Part shown: piece after piece, positions 15,542-23,676 of the stretch
Position numbering within the stretch: the first letter of the stretch is position 1
How the letters are laid out: each line of letters starts with the position of its first letter
From: Nocardia jejuensis NBRC 103114
GTDB lineage: Bacteria > Actinomycetota > Actinomycetes > Mycobacteriales > Mycobacteriaceae
Assembly: GCF_001613145.1 (NCBI RefSeq)
Contig: NZ_BDBU01000045.1
Location: 62,001-126,000, forward strand
Direction: 5' to 3'
Length of the DNA stretch: 64,000 nucleotides
The notes under the pieces: generated by a model
What the model was told of the DNA's origin: nothing
Databases searched by the model: none
The model's input: the letters and a program-made list of their open reading frames with translations, nothing else
Program-made: the position numbers and the translations under genes

Positions 15542-16792
15542 TCAGGGTGTGACGGCCGCGCGCCCGGCCAGCTCGCGCAGTTCGTCCGCGGGACGGCGGC
15601 CCGCGAACTGTAAGAGATCCCGCACCACTTCACGCGCGCGATGATCGTTGTGAACCAGCTCCGGTGTCAGCCGCTCGGCATTGAGCAACGCGTCCAGAGC
15701 CTCCTGTGCCTGCCGCCGCTGGGCGTGTGCGCGGGCGACGTCGACCAGGAATCGGGCTTGGCGCTCCGGTGAGAGCACCGAGGCGTTCACCGTGCGCGCG
15801 GTGTCGAGCGCTTCTCCGGCATCGCCCAATTCGACGGCCACCGCCACCGCGTGCACCGCGACACTGGTCGGGCCGAATTCGGTGTCGAAATCGTTGCGGC
15901 CCTCGCCGAGTCGCTCGGCGACGGTGCGCGCGGCGGTCAAGCCCGCGCGGGCCGCGACCCGATTTCCGTCGGTCGCCGCGATCACGGCCAGCATCAGCTG
16001 GAGAGATCCGTAGAGCGACAACACTTCCGGACGTGAGCGGGACTCGTCGGCCACCTGCGCCGTCAGAGCCGCCACCGATACCCGAGCCGCTCGTTCGGCC
16101 TGCTCGAGCCTTTGCAATCGTAGGAATGCCTGCGCCATTCGGTAGGTCCCGGCGACGACGCTGAGCGCGTCCCCGGATTCCTCGGCAGCGGACAACGCTC
16201 TGTCCGCGGCCACCCAGGCCGCATCCACTTCTTCTTGACGGGTGAAGGCGGTCGCGGCCACCTGGTAGGCGCGTGACAGTAGTGCCAGCACCTCCGGCCG
16301 CTTCGCCGACGGGGATCGAGCCGCATGCTCGAGATCCGGAATCAGTTCCAGCAGAATGCCGCCGACCTCCACGAGTCTCGACTCGTGAGCCAGCTGCCAT
16401 GCCAGTTCCACTCGCTGTCGCAGTTCCGATAACTCGTCGTCCGCACTCCTCGCGAGAGTGCGATCGTCCTCGTCACCGAACAGTTGCTCCAGCGCCGGAT
16501 GTCCGGTGAGCAGCAGACGCAATTGCTCGAATACAGCCGAGCCGGGTCTGTGCCCGTCGCCGCGGTCCGCGGCCAACGGTTCGGCCGCTTCCGGCCGCAG
16601 ATCCCGCACTGCCACACCGAGTACATCCGCAAGCCGTTGCAGGACCGACAGTCTTTCGACCGGCAGTACGTCCCGTTCGACCTGGGAAACCCAGCTTTCC
16701 GAGCGCCTGATCGCCGCGCCCAACTCTTTCTGCGATAGTCCCCGCCGCCGGCGTAACTCCGCTACCCGTGCCCCAAGGGTACTTTCGGCCAC
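15542..16792 (-). CDS. XRE-family regulator with TPR effector domain
   Basis: A 416-aa regulator. Residues 5-62 are a Cro/CI-type helix-turn-helix (LGARVAELRRRRGLSQKELGAAIRRSESWVSQVERD). The remainder is a long helical repeat region of TPR type (ALSAAEESGDALSVVAGTYRMAQAFLRLQRLEQAERAARVSV, ARAHAQRRQAQEALDALLNAERL). This architecture is common in actinomycetes and resembles quorum-peptide or signal-sensing regulators. The start is GTG 16792, with AAGGAG 9 nt upstream. The target is unknown. A 669-bp region of lower GC lies upstream, containing one small candidate ORF on the other strand. Confidence 0.82.
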   Translation of the reverse strand: MAESTLGARVAELRRRRGLSQKELGAAIRRSESWVSQVERDVLPVERLSVLQRLADVLGVAVRDLRPEAAEPLAADRGDGHRPGSAVFEQLRLLLTGHPALEQLFGDEDDRTLARSADDELSELRQRVELAWQLAHESRLVEVGGILLELIPDLEHAARSPSAKRPEVLALLSRAYQVAATAFTRQEEVDAAWVAADRALSAAEESGDALSVVAGTYRMAQAFLRLQRLEQAERAARVSVAALTAQVADESRSRPEVLSLYGSLQLMLAVIAATDGNRVAARAGLTAARTVAERLGEGRNDFDTEFGPTSVAVHAVAVAVELGDAGEALDTARTVNASVLSPERQARFLVDVARAHAQRRQAQEALDALLNAERLTPELVHNDHRAREVVRDLLQFAGRRPADELRELAGRAAVTP

Positions 16793-17023
16793 CGGGTCAA
16801 ACTCCTTCTGCCTGATCGGCTTTCCCGGCCGTCACCGCCCGCTTGTTTCGTCGATGTCCGACATGCCCTTCTCCTTCCGATTGGATCTTCGGACAAGGAT
16901 TCCAGACCCGGGGAGCTTACGGCGCACAGTATGGAACATGTATTTTTCTTATTGCACCGCAATTTTTCTGTGTTCACCGTGCGAAGAGGACCCGCCGAAC
17001 CAATCGGGCAACAAGAGGTAATC

Positions 17024-17404
17024 ATGCCCGGCGCACTTTACTTCTTCCGACCCGATGTCGGAATCGGCGGTGCGGCAATGTGGTTCGCGGCAAACAGGCC
17101 TCCGCCGGTGAGTATTCCAGCACCGGTTGTGAACACACCACCCGCAGCATCGACATCCGTCCCGCGCACCAAGGATTCCGTGACTCATCGGCACAGAAAA
17201 GCCCAGCCCACACCCACCGAACCGGCAGCGGACGACCACCCCGAAAACCGGCGAAGTTCATGTGTGCCTGCGCTTTCCGAGCGGCATGCCGCTCGATTAC
17301 CGAACCGGTCACGCAATTGCGGAACGACCGGCGGCGCATTTGAGACCGCACAGTATCGAAGTGACCATCAATGGACAGCCGAGCGCCCTTCTCCCCCGAA
17401 ATAA
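17024..17404 (+). CDS. Doubtful small ORF in a 669-bp low-GC gap
   Basis: A possible 126-aa product (MPGALYFFRPDVGIGGAAMWF...) starting at ATG 17024, with AAGAGG 6 nt upstream. The first 30 residues are hydrophobic/aromatic; the rest is Pro/Thr/Arg-rich without family resemblance and with uneven third-position GC. The surrounding gap (16793-17461) is more AT-rich than the neighbourhood, especially 16930-16980. I see no other gene there. Only the first 40-50 codons look convincing; the ORF may be spurious. Confidence 0.25.
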   Translation: MPGALYFFRPDVGIGGAAMWFAANRPPPVSIPAPVVNTPPAASTSVPRTKDSVTHRHRKAQPTPTEPAADDHPENRRSSCVPALSERHAARLPNRSRNCGTTGGAFETAQYRSDHQWTAERPSPPK

Positions 17405-17409
17405 GAAAA

Positions 17410-17445
17410 CGGGCTGTTTCGATCCCGAAGGATCGAAACAGCCCG
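17410..17445 (-). terminator. Strong hairpin terminator downstream of asd
   Basis: Perfect 16-bp arms (17410-17425 and 17430-17445) with a CGAA tetraloop lie 17 bp past the asd stop. On the minus strand the stem is followed by the T-rich stretch GTTTTCTTAT, making this a near-canonical intrinsic terminator. Confidence 0.9.
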
Positions 17446-17461
17446 CTTCTTCATTCTTCGA

Positions 17462-18496
17462 TCAGCGGTCCGCGAGCAGAACCTCGGCGATCTGAATCGT
17501 GTTCAGTGCCGCGCCCTTGCGCAGATTGTCGCCGGAGACGAACAACGCGAGTCCGCGTCCGTCCGGGACGCCCGGATCCTGGCGAATTCGGCCCACGAGG
17601 GACTCGTCGATACCGGCGGCGGCCAGTGGTGTCGGGACATCGGTCAGCTTGACGCCGGGGGCCTTGGACAGCAGTTCGGTGGCGCGAGCGACCGAAAGCG
17701 GTTCGGCGAATTCGGCATTGATCGACAGCGAGTGTCCGGTCAGCACCGGAACGCGCACACAGGTGCCGCTGACCAACAGACCCGGCAGACCCAGGATCTT
17801 GCGGGACTCGTTGCGCAGCTTCTGATCCTCGTCGGTCTCGAAGGAGCCGTCGTCCACCAGCGCACCGGCGAGCGGGATCACGTCGAAGGCAATCGGCGCG
17901 ACGTACTTGTTCGGCGCGGGGAACTCGACCGCCGAACCGCTGTGCACGAGCTTCTCGGCATCGCCGATAACCGCGCGCACCTGCGAGACCAGTTCCTCGA
18001 CGCCGGCCAGGCCGCTGCCGGACACCGCCTGGTAGCTGGAGATGATCAGCCGCTGCAGGCCGGCCTCGTCGTGCAGCACCTTGAGCACCGGCATGGCGGC
18101 CATGGTGGTGCAGTTCGGGTTCGCGATGATGCCCTTGACCAGGTTGCGCGTGGCCTCCGGGTTCACCTCGGAGACGACCAGCGGAACCTCGGGATCCTTG
18201 CGCCAGGCCGACGAATTGTCGATGACGGTGACGCCTGCCGCCGCGAAGCGCGGAGCCTGCACCCGGGACATGGTGGCCCCGGCGGAGAACAGCGCGATAT
18301 CGAGGCCACTGGGATCGGCGGTCTCGGTGTCCTCGACCTCGATCTCCTGGCCGCGGAAGGACAGCTTCTTACCGGCCGAGCGCGCGGACGCGAAGAACCG
18401 CACCTCGTCCGCCGGGAAGTTGCGCTCCTCCAACAGCTTTCGCATGACAGCGCCGACCTGACCGGTCGCGCCCACCACACCTACACGCACACCCAT
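17462..18496 (-). CDS. asd: Aspartate-semialdehyde dehydrogenase
   Basis: A 344-aa NADP-dependent enzyme converting aspartyl phosphate to aspartate semialdehyde for Lys, Met, Thr and diaminopimelate synthesis. The Rossmann motif VGVVGATGQVG is at residues 5-15. The active-site Cys129 is in NPNCTTM, and the substrate-binding segments SYQAVSGSG and CVRVPVLTGHS are present. Length is normal. ATG 18496 is preceded by AAAGGA. It lies 79 bp downstream of aspartate kinase on the same strand, an operon order conserved in mycobacteria and corynebacteria. The unit ends at a strong terminator. Confidence 0.97.
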   Translation of the reverse strand: MGVRVGVVGATGQVGAVMRKLLEERNFPADEVRFFASARSAGKKLSFRGQEIEVEDTETADPSGLDIALFSAGATMSRVQAPRFAAAGVTVIDNSSAWRKDPEVPLVVSEVNPEATRNLVKGIIANPNCTTMAAMPVLKVLHDEAGLQRLIISSYQAVSGSGLAGVEELVSQVRAVIGDAEKLVHSGSAVEFPAPNKYVAPIAFDVIPLAGALVDDGSFETDEDQKLRNESRKILGLPGLLVSGTCVRVPVLTGHSLSINAEFAEPLSVARATELLSKAPGVKLTDVPTPLAAAGIDESLVGRIRQDPGVPDGRGLALFVSGDNLRKGAALNTIQIAEVLLADR

Positions 18497-18575
18497 GAAT
18501 CAGTGTCCTTTCAACATGTTCGGGAGCGCTACGCGGTTACGCTGCGCTGCCATCTCCGCGCCTGACCCGAACATG

Positions 18576-19109
18576 TCAGCGCCCCGTCCCGCCGTGCACC
18601 ACGGCTACCTCGTCGCCACCCAGCTCGAAGGCCGTGTGCAGCACCTTCACGGCCTCGTCCAGATCGTTGTCCCGGACCAGCACCGAGATGCGGATCTCGG
18701 AGGTGGAGATCAGATCGATGTTGATCCCCGCGTCCGCCAGCGACTCACAGAAGGTGGCGGTCACGCCCGGATGCGACTTCATGCCCGCGCCGACCAGGGA
18801 GACCTTGCCGACGTGATCGTCGTACACGACCTGGGAGAAGCCGATCTCGCCCTGCTGCTTGGTGAGCATCTCCACCGCACGGGGGCCATCGAGCTTGGGC
18901 AGGGTGAAGGTGATGTCGGTCTTGCCCGTCTCCACCTTCGAGACGTTCTGCAGCACCATGTCGATATTGATCTCGGCATCGGCGACCGAGCGGAACACCT
19001 TGGCGGCGTAGCCCGGCTTGTCGGGGATACCGACGACTGTCACCTTGGCCTCGCTGCGGTCGTGCGCGACGCCCGTGAGGATTGCTTGCTCCAACGGGAT
19101 GTCCTCCAT
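18576..19109 (-). other. Nested in-frame beta subunit of aspartate kinase
   Basis: ATG 19109 begins MEDIPLEQAILTG, the position where the regulatory beta subunit starts in corynebacterial LysC. The product would be 177 aa holding only the two ACT domains. The Shine-Dalgarno is weak (CCGGA), so expression is by family analogy. Confidence 0.55.
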
Positions 19110-19841
19110 CGATCCGGAAATCAGTGTGCCGGTCTTGTCCGTGTACGACGAGCGCACATGGACCGGCACGTTGTAGCGGCGCGCGTACTCGACGCAGCGC
19201 AGCATCAGAACTTTCGAGCCGCAGGCGGCCATCTCCAGCATTTCCTCGTAGGAGACGGTGTCCAGCTTCTGGGCGTCGGTGACGATGCGCGGGTCGGCGG
19301 AGAAAACGCCGTCCACGTCGGTGTAGATCTCGCACACGTCGGCATTGAGCGCGGCGGCCAGGGCCACCGCGGTGGTGTCGGAACCGCCACGTCCCAGCGT
19401 GGTCACGTCCTTGCTGTCCTGGGACACGCCCTGGAAGCCCGCGACCAGCACGATGGTTCCCTCGGCCAGAGCGTTCTGCACCCGGCCGGGAGCCACATCG
19501 ATGATCTTCGCGTTGCCGTGCGTTCCGGTCGTGATGACACCGGCTTGTGAGCCGGTGAAGGACCGAGCCTCGGCGCCGAGGGAATGAATTGCCATGGCCA
19601 CCAGTGCGTTGGAGATGCGCTCACCGGAGGTGAGGAGCATGTCCATTTCGCGCGCGGGTGGGGCGGGGGCGACCTGCTGAGCGAGATCGAGGAGCTCATC
19701 GGTGGTGTCACCCATGGCCGAGCAGACCACGACGACGTCGTGTCCCTGCTTCTTCGTCTCGACGATTCGCTCGGCGACCCTGCGGATCCGCTCGGCGGTG
19801 GCGACCGAGGATCCTCCGTACTTCTGGACGACGAGAGCCAC
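18576..19841 (-). CDS. lysC: Aspartate kinase (alpha subunit, with nested beta subunit)
   Basis: A 421-aa aspartokinase, the first and feedback-regulated step of the aspartate pathway. The kinase domain has KYGGSSVA at 7-14, TSGERISNALVAMA and LGRGGSDTTAVALAAAL. Two C-terminal ACT domains hold the regulatory site (VVGIPDKPGYAAKVFRSVADAEINIDMVLQN and GVTATFCESLADAGINIDLISTSEIRISVLV). An in-frame ATG at codon 245 begins MEDIPLEQAILTGVA, matching the internal start that makes the separate beta subunit in Corynebacterium and other alpha2beta2 aspartokinases. It is co-transcribed with asd. Confidence 0.96.
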   Translation of the reverse strand: MALVVQKYGGSSVATAERIRRVAERIVETKKQGHDVVVVCSAMGDTTDELLDLAQQVAPAPPAREMDMLLTSGERISNALVAMAIHSLGAEARSFTGSQAGVITTGTHGNAKIIDVAPGRVQNALAEGTIVLVAGFQGVSQDSKDVTTLGRGGSDTTAVALAAALNADVCEIYTDVDGVFSADPRIVTDAQKLDTVSYEEMLEMAACGSKVLMLRCVEYARRYNVPVHVRSSYTDKTGTLISGSMEDIPLEQAILTGVAHDRSEAKVTVVGIPDKPGYAAKVFRSVADAEINIDMVLQNVSKVETGKTDITFTLPKLDGPRAVEMLTKQQGEIGFSQVVYDDHVGKVSLVGAGMKSHPGVTATFCESLADAGINIDLISTSEIRISVLVRDNDLDEAVKVLHTAFELGGDEVAVVHGGTGR

Positions 19842-19918
19842 GTCGGAAATCCTCCAAGATCGACAAACTGCTGCTACCAGCCCCCAAGGCTACCGGCTCA
19901 GGTCCATCGATTTGCGTC

Positions 19919-20135
19919 CTACCTCCCGGGGACCTCCGCGACAGACGCCTCACCGGGCGAATCCTCGCTGCCGGTAAGGGTATTGAACAGCCAGCTGAAC
20001 TTCGTGTTGTGGAAGGCGGCGAAGCTCCACTCGCCGCCCCGCCGGACCGCGACGTACACATTCACCTTCGTGTTGAAACGGCCGCGGCGGCGGCCGCGCT
20101 TCACCACCGCGCCTACGCCGCATGACCGGTCGAAT
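19919..20135 (-). pseudogene. 3' remnant of an SgcJ/EcaC-type NTF2-like gene
   Basis: The frame encodes ...VNVYVAVRRGGEWSFAAFHNTKFSWLF, matching the C-terminal beta strands of SgcJ/EcaC (DUF4440, NTF2-like) proteins. The remaining two-thirds of such a domain is missing: the frame is closed by a TGA at 20136-20138 and no homologous sequence precedes it. I read it as a decayed fragment, though a short expressed peptide cannot be excluded. Confidence 0.5.
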
Positions 20136-20323
20136 CAGGAGCGGGTGGCCAAGGTGACCTCGGTGCCGCTGTCGAAGGTGCGACGGTCGGTGACCGTGAA
20201 GGGAGTCGGGTCGAATTCGCCACCGAACAACTTCCCGGGCACCGGACAGAAGTCGTACTCGACGCCCGGACCTGCGATGATGCCGTCGAGGGAGGTCGCC
20301 ACGCAGTAAGCAAGCTTTCACAT
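20136..20323 (-). pseudogene. 5' remnant resembling a RibD/DHFR-like reductase, nonsense at codon 2
   Basis: GGGGCGG lies 6 nt before ATG 20323, but the next codon is TGA. The same frame then reads KLAYCVATSLDGIIAGPGVEYDF, the typical N-terminus of RibD-C/dihydrofolate-reductase-like proteins, and continues with unrelated residues to a stop at 20136. The domain is far too short (about 60 of 180 residues). Together with the adjacent SgcJ fragment this marks a decaying locus between lysC and 20698. Confidence 0.5.
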
Positions 20324-20697
20324 TTTTTACCGCCCCATGCGTTTCACTCTACTTGTAGTGATTATGACGTAGTACTACATACAAAGTGGTTTCAAGAGTG
20401 GATTTGACGAGCCTCGAACATCGCCGGGACGCGGTGCCCGGCAAACATTCGGACGTCCCGTGCGGCTTCGAATGCCCGGCGCGGCGGGGATGATCATGAT
20501 CGGATCGAGCGGGACGATTCGAGGCTTCGCGGCGGCCGAACTGCGGGATTCGCCGCAATCCTGTCGATTGTTCCGATTCCATTGGCGGGCAGCGATATTC
20601 ATGTAACCGCCAGATCCAGCAACCTGAGCACCGGATCCACGTAGTTGACTCGTCGAGCGACGCTGGTCACAATCGGTGCCCGGACTGGAGGCTTTGC
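20324..20697. other. Gene-free gap with palindromic AT-rich segment and a promoter
   Basis: No convincing gene is seen. An AT-rich stretch at 20352-20385 contains the palindrome GTAGTACTAC and TTGTAGT/ACTACA half-sites. A sigma-70-type promoter for the 20698 gene is visible: TTGACT (20645-20650), 17 bp, CACAAT (20668-20673). Confidence 0.5.
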
Positions 20698-21273
20698 ATG
20701 CGAACGAAAACTGATCACCGATTCGTCATCGACATCGATCCCGAACAGGTGATGGAAGCGTTGCTCATGGTCGAGCAGCTACCGGATTGGTCACCCTCGC
20801 ACCAGGACGTTCGGGTCGCGAGCCGCGACAACTTCGGACGCCCCAAGCGGGTCTACGTCTCGGCCAACCTGATGGGCCGGCCCGATCGGCAGGTCGTCGA
20901 GTACACCTGCACCGAGGACCGGGTGTCCTGGAAGGTCGCCGAGAGCAGCGCCGGAGCCGGCGGCCAGGGCTGGTTCGAGCTCACCGAACTCGAGGACGGC
21001 GCCACCGAGATCTGGTACCACACCGAGCTCTACCTGCCGATTCCCGCGCCCGGCATGCTGCTCAAGCGGACCGCGCGACGCGAGGGCGACGCGCTGGTCG
21101 AGAACTTCATCGCCTTCGTCGAGTCGGTCACGGGCATCGGAGGATTGGCCGAGGTCGACGAGGTGACCTATGCCGAACCGGCCGCGCCGGAGGCTCCCGC
21201 CGCCTACGAACCGCTCCCCTATCCCCCGCTGCGCTACAACGGCAACTTCGAACCCAGACTGGGCACCGCCTGA
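20698..21273 (+). CDS. SRPBCC (START/polyketide-cyclase fold) protein
   Basis: A 191-aa soluble protein of the SRPBCC superfamily, whose members bind hydrophobic ligands in a deep cavity. The helix-grip pattern is visible: an N-terminal strand (HRFVIDIDPEQVMEALL), VEQLPDWSPSHQDVRV, strands with RQVVEYTCTEDRVSWKV, GWFELTELEDGATEIWY, and the long C-terminal helix (ALVENFIAFVESVTGI). A Pro-rich tail of about 30 residues (EPAAPEAPAAYEPLPYPPLRY) is extra. GGAGG is 6 nt before ATG 20698, and a good promoter lies upstream. Mycobacterial proteins of this type are common; no specific ligand can be named. Confidence 0.8.
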   Translation: MRTKTDHRFVIDIDPEQVMEALLMVEQLPDWSPSHQDVRVASRDNFGRPKRVYVSANLMGRPDRQVVEYTCTEDRVSWKVAESSAGAGGQGWFELTELEDGATEIWYHTELYLPIPAPGMLLKRTARREGDALVENFIAFVESVTGIGGLAEVDEVTYAEPAAPEAPAAYEPLPYPPLRYNGNFEPRLGTA

Positions 21274-21329
21274 CGCTCTAGGCGAAACCCGCGCTTTTTA
21301 CACTGCCTTTACGCTCCGCGCCCTGCAAG

Positions 21330-22550
21330 ATGTCCTCTATGCCCGGTGCGCAACGCAAACGCGTCATGACGGTCGACGAGAGCTCCTCCGTCACCCAGCT
21401 GGAACTGTTCTTCGATCTCGTGATCGTCTTCGCCTTCACGATGGTCACCGACTTCGCGGCCCACGATCCCACCGCGATCGGGCTGCTGCGCGCGGTCGTC
21501 ATCATCGCCATGCTGTGGTGGATGTGGATCGGCTACTCCTGGCTGGCCAATGTGGTCAAGGCCGACGAGGGCATCACCCGGGTGGTCATGTTCGTGGCCA
21601 TGGGCGCGGCGTTCATGATCGCCCTCACCATTCCCGAGGCCTTCCACGATCTTCCCGGCGGCTGGTACGGCCCCCTGGTCTTCGTGATCGCCTATCTCAC
21701 CGCACGACTCCTGCATCTGAGCATGTTCTGGCTCGCCAGCGCCCAGGATCCGCAACTGCGCGGACAGGTGGTGCGGTGGGCGGCCGGATCGCTCACCGTC
21801 GGCGGCGTACTGCTGCTGGCCGGCGCGGTCACCGATTCCAACTGGCAGATCGCCCTGTGGTTCGCGGCGCTGGTCTGGGATATGGGCTGGACGTTCTTCT
21901 CCGGCAACGACTGGCGGCTCAACTCCGCCAAGCACTTCGCCGAGCGGTACGGGCTGATCATCATCATCGCGCTGGGCGAATCCATCGTCTCGATCGGCGT
22001 CGGCGTGGCCGGACTGCCGATCTCCTGGCCGATCGCGGTGGGATCGATGCTCGGACTGGCGATCTCGGGCCTGCTGTGGTGGGCGTACTTCGACATCGCC
22101 GCCATCGTGGTGGAACACGAAATGGCACATGCCAAGGGCGAGCGGCGCATTCAGATCGCGCGCAACTGCTACACCTACTGGCACTTCCCGATGATCGTCG
22201 GCATCATCGGGGTGTCGCTGGGCATGAAGAAGGTGCTCAACTATGTCGGCGGGGCCGACGGTCATTCACTGCGCGACGAACTGCACGGGATTCCCCTCTT
22301 CGCGCTGATGGGTGGCGTGGCCATCTACCTGATCGCCCTCGTCGGCTTCAAGCACTACGCGACCCGAACCGTCAGTACTCAGCGGGTGGCCGCCGCGGTG
22401 GTGCTGGTCGCGCTCATCCCGCTCGCCACCAACCTGCCCGCGCTGGCCGCGCTCGGCCTGGTGTGCGCGGTGTGCGCGGTGCTCATCGCCTGGGAGACCC
22501 TCATGCACGCGCAGCCACGCGACGAGATCCGGCACGGGCAGTCCGCGTGA
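21330..22550 (+). CDS. LtrA-family (low-temperature requirement A) membrane protein
   Basis: A 406-aa polytopic membrane protein with about ten hydrophobic segments. The family's opening signature is SVTQLELFFDLVIVFAFTMVTDF, and conserved polar positions recur inside the helices (AERYGLIIIIALGESIVSIGVGV, YTYWHFPMIVGIIGVSLGMKK, LHGIPLFALMGGVAIYLIALVGFKHYATR). LtrA was named for a Listeria mutant defective in growth at low temperature; its molecular activity is unknown. The start may be ATG 21330 or 21339; neither has a good Shine-Dalgarno. It is 56 bp downstream of the SRPBCC gene and may share its transcript. Confidence 0.88.
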   Translation: MSSMPGAQRKRVMTVDESSSVTQLELFFDLVIVFAFTMVTDFAAHDPTAIGLLRAVVIIAMLWWMWIGYSWLANVVKADEGITRVVMFVAMGAAFMIALTIPEAFHDLPGGWYGPLVFVIAYLTARLLHLSMFWLASAQDPQLRGQVVRWAAGSLTVGGVLLLAGAVTDSNWQIALWFAALVWDMGWTFFSGNDWRLNSAKHFAERYGLIIIIALGESIVSIGVGVAGLPISWPIAVGSMLGLAISGLLWWAYFDIAAIVVEHEMAHAKGERRIQIARNCYTYWHFPMIVGIIGVSLGMKKVLNYVGGADGHSLRDELHGIPLFALMGGVAIYLIALVGFKHYATRTVSTQRVAAAVVLVALIPLATNLPALAALGLVCAVCAVLIAWETLMHAQPRDEIRHGQSA

Positions 22551-22612
22551 CCGAGCCGGGCTGATCGGACCCGGCCGATCTCCGCGCCGATCACCGCGCG
22601 CGGCACAAGCAC

Positions 22613-23425
22613 TCACTCCAGGAGGGTGTGGTTCACGGATTCGGGTACGCGCACGCCCTCTCGAACCGCGTCCCGCATCTGATTCACGTTCTCTCGCAAC
22701 ACATCGGCTACCAGCTCGTCGGTGCGCGGATCGGCCAGCACCTGGAATACGATCCGAAAGCTGGCATCCGCGATACCGCGAATGATGTCCTCGTGGAACG
22801 GAAGATAGCGCACCCGACCCAACTGGGGATCCTCGCGGATGAGTTCGAGAATCATCTGATCCATCTCACCCTGGTTCTCCCGCAGTGCCGCCGCGATGTT
22901 CTGTGTGAAGTGGCCCGTCCGCAGCACGTCGGCGACCTCGTCCAGCACCGCCATGGTTACCGGACGCTTGACCGCGTCCACGATGGTGCCGACCGCCCGG
23001 TTCACGATCGCCGCGGTGACGCGGTCGCCGAACGCGCGGTCCGCCACCCGGCCCAGCCGGACCACGATCACCACGATCCGCAGCAGCCGGAAACCGCGGA
23101 AGAAGGGACTGGTCACCGGGATCATGCCCAGCACCTCGTACCAATAGATGAACGGGAAGGTCCAGCTCCAGCCCTCGCGCCGCCAGCGCCACAGGAACTC
23201 GGCCGCGAACACCGCGCAGATCGCGTAGTCCGCGTAGCGGATCGCCCGATACGTGCCGTCCGAGACCGAGAAGAAACTCACCCACGCGACCAGGACCACC
23301 GAGACGACGGCCAGCCCGAGCATGAGGAAATCCGTCCACAGGGCGGGTGGCTTGCGCGGAAACTCCGGATCCTCGGCGCTCTCGACCGCTCGGTATGCCT
23401 CCGATGCTCCGGCCTGGTTCACCAC
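22613..23425 (-). CDS. Ion-channel-like membrane protein (voltage-gated superfamily, truncated)
   Basis: A 270-aa protein. Three or four hydrophobic segments between residues 30 and 125 resemble the voltage-sensor half of ion-transport proteins (FLMLGLAVVSVVLVAWVSFF, YADYAICAVFAAEFLWRWRREGWSW, YWYEVLGMIPVTSPFFRGFRLLRIVVIVVRLGRVADRAFG). The FRLLRIVVIVVRLGR stretch is S4-like with regularly spaced Arg. No pore helix or selectivity filter follows. Instead there is a soluble helical C-terminal domain of about 140 residues. It may be a sensor-only protein. The start is GTG 23425 after GAGGAAGGGG. Confidence 0.7.
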   Translation of the reverse strand: MVNQAGASEAYRAVESAEDPEFPRKPPALWTDFLMLGLAVVSVVLVAWVSFFSVSDGTYRAIRYADYAICAVFAAEFLWRWRREGWSWTFPFIYWYEVLGMIPVTSPFFRGFRLLRIVVIVVRLGRVADRAFGDRVTAAIVNRAVGTIVDAVKRPVTMAVLDEVADVLRTGHFTQNIAAALRENQGEMDQMILELIREDPQLGRVRYLPFHEDIIRGIADASFRIVFQVLADPRTDELVADVLRENVNQMRDAVREGVRVPESVNHTLLE

Positions 23426-23462
23426 ATCCCCTTCCTCATCGAACGGTCCCGCCAGAGTAGTT

Positions 23463-23631
23463 GGACTTGCCGAGCCGAGTCGGACTTGCCGAGTCGTACG
23501 CGAAATCCGCCGCGAAGTTGTACACCGTGGAGTTGTCCACAGCCGTGTCGGAGAATTTCTCCACAGTCATGTCGGCGAGGTTGTCCACAGTCGTGTCGAC
23601 AACTGTGGAGAGTGGACAACCCTGTGGATGA
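23463..23631. promoter_or_regulatory. Cluster of DnaA-box-like nonamers and 24-bp spaced repeats
   Basis: TTGTCCACA occurs at 23533-23541 and 23581-23589, with near-matches TTCTCCACA (23557-23565), TTGTACACC (23518-23526) and, inverted, at 23604-23612, 23611-23619 and 23623-23631. Three 18-bp repeats (TTGTCCACAGYCGTGTCG type) start at 23533, 23557 and 23581, exactly 24 bp apart. GGACTTGCCGAG is repeated at 23463-23474 and 23482-23493. TTGTCCACA is the actinobacterial DnaA consensus, but no dnaA or dnaN gene is nearby. Confidence 0.65.
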
Positions 23632-23676
23632 ACGATCCTCCGGCATCCCGAGGCCGCCGAAACCTATCCGGCGTGC

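Noticed and set aside
20375..20602. 75-aa minus-strand ORF in the 20324-20697 gap
   Set aside because: No Shine-Dalgarno, low-complexity Arg/Pro composition and no family resemblance.
22555..22575. GCCGGG/CCCGGC hairpin between LtrA and the channel gene
   Set aside because: Only 6-bp arms without T-run; expected by chance at this GC content.
23518..23631. Chromosome origin oriC
   Set aside because: DnaA-box-like motifs are present, but dnaA, dnaN, rpmH and an AT-rich unwinding region are absent.
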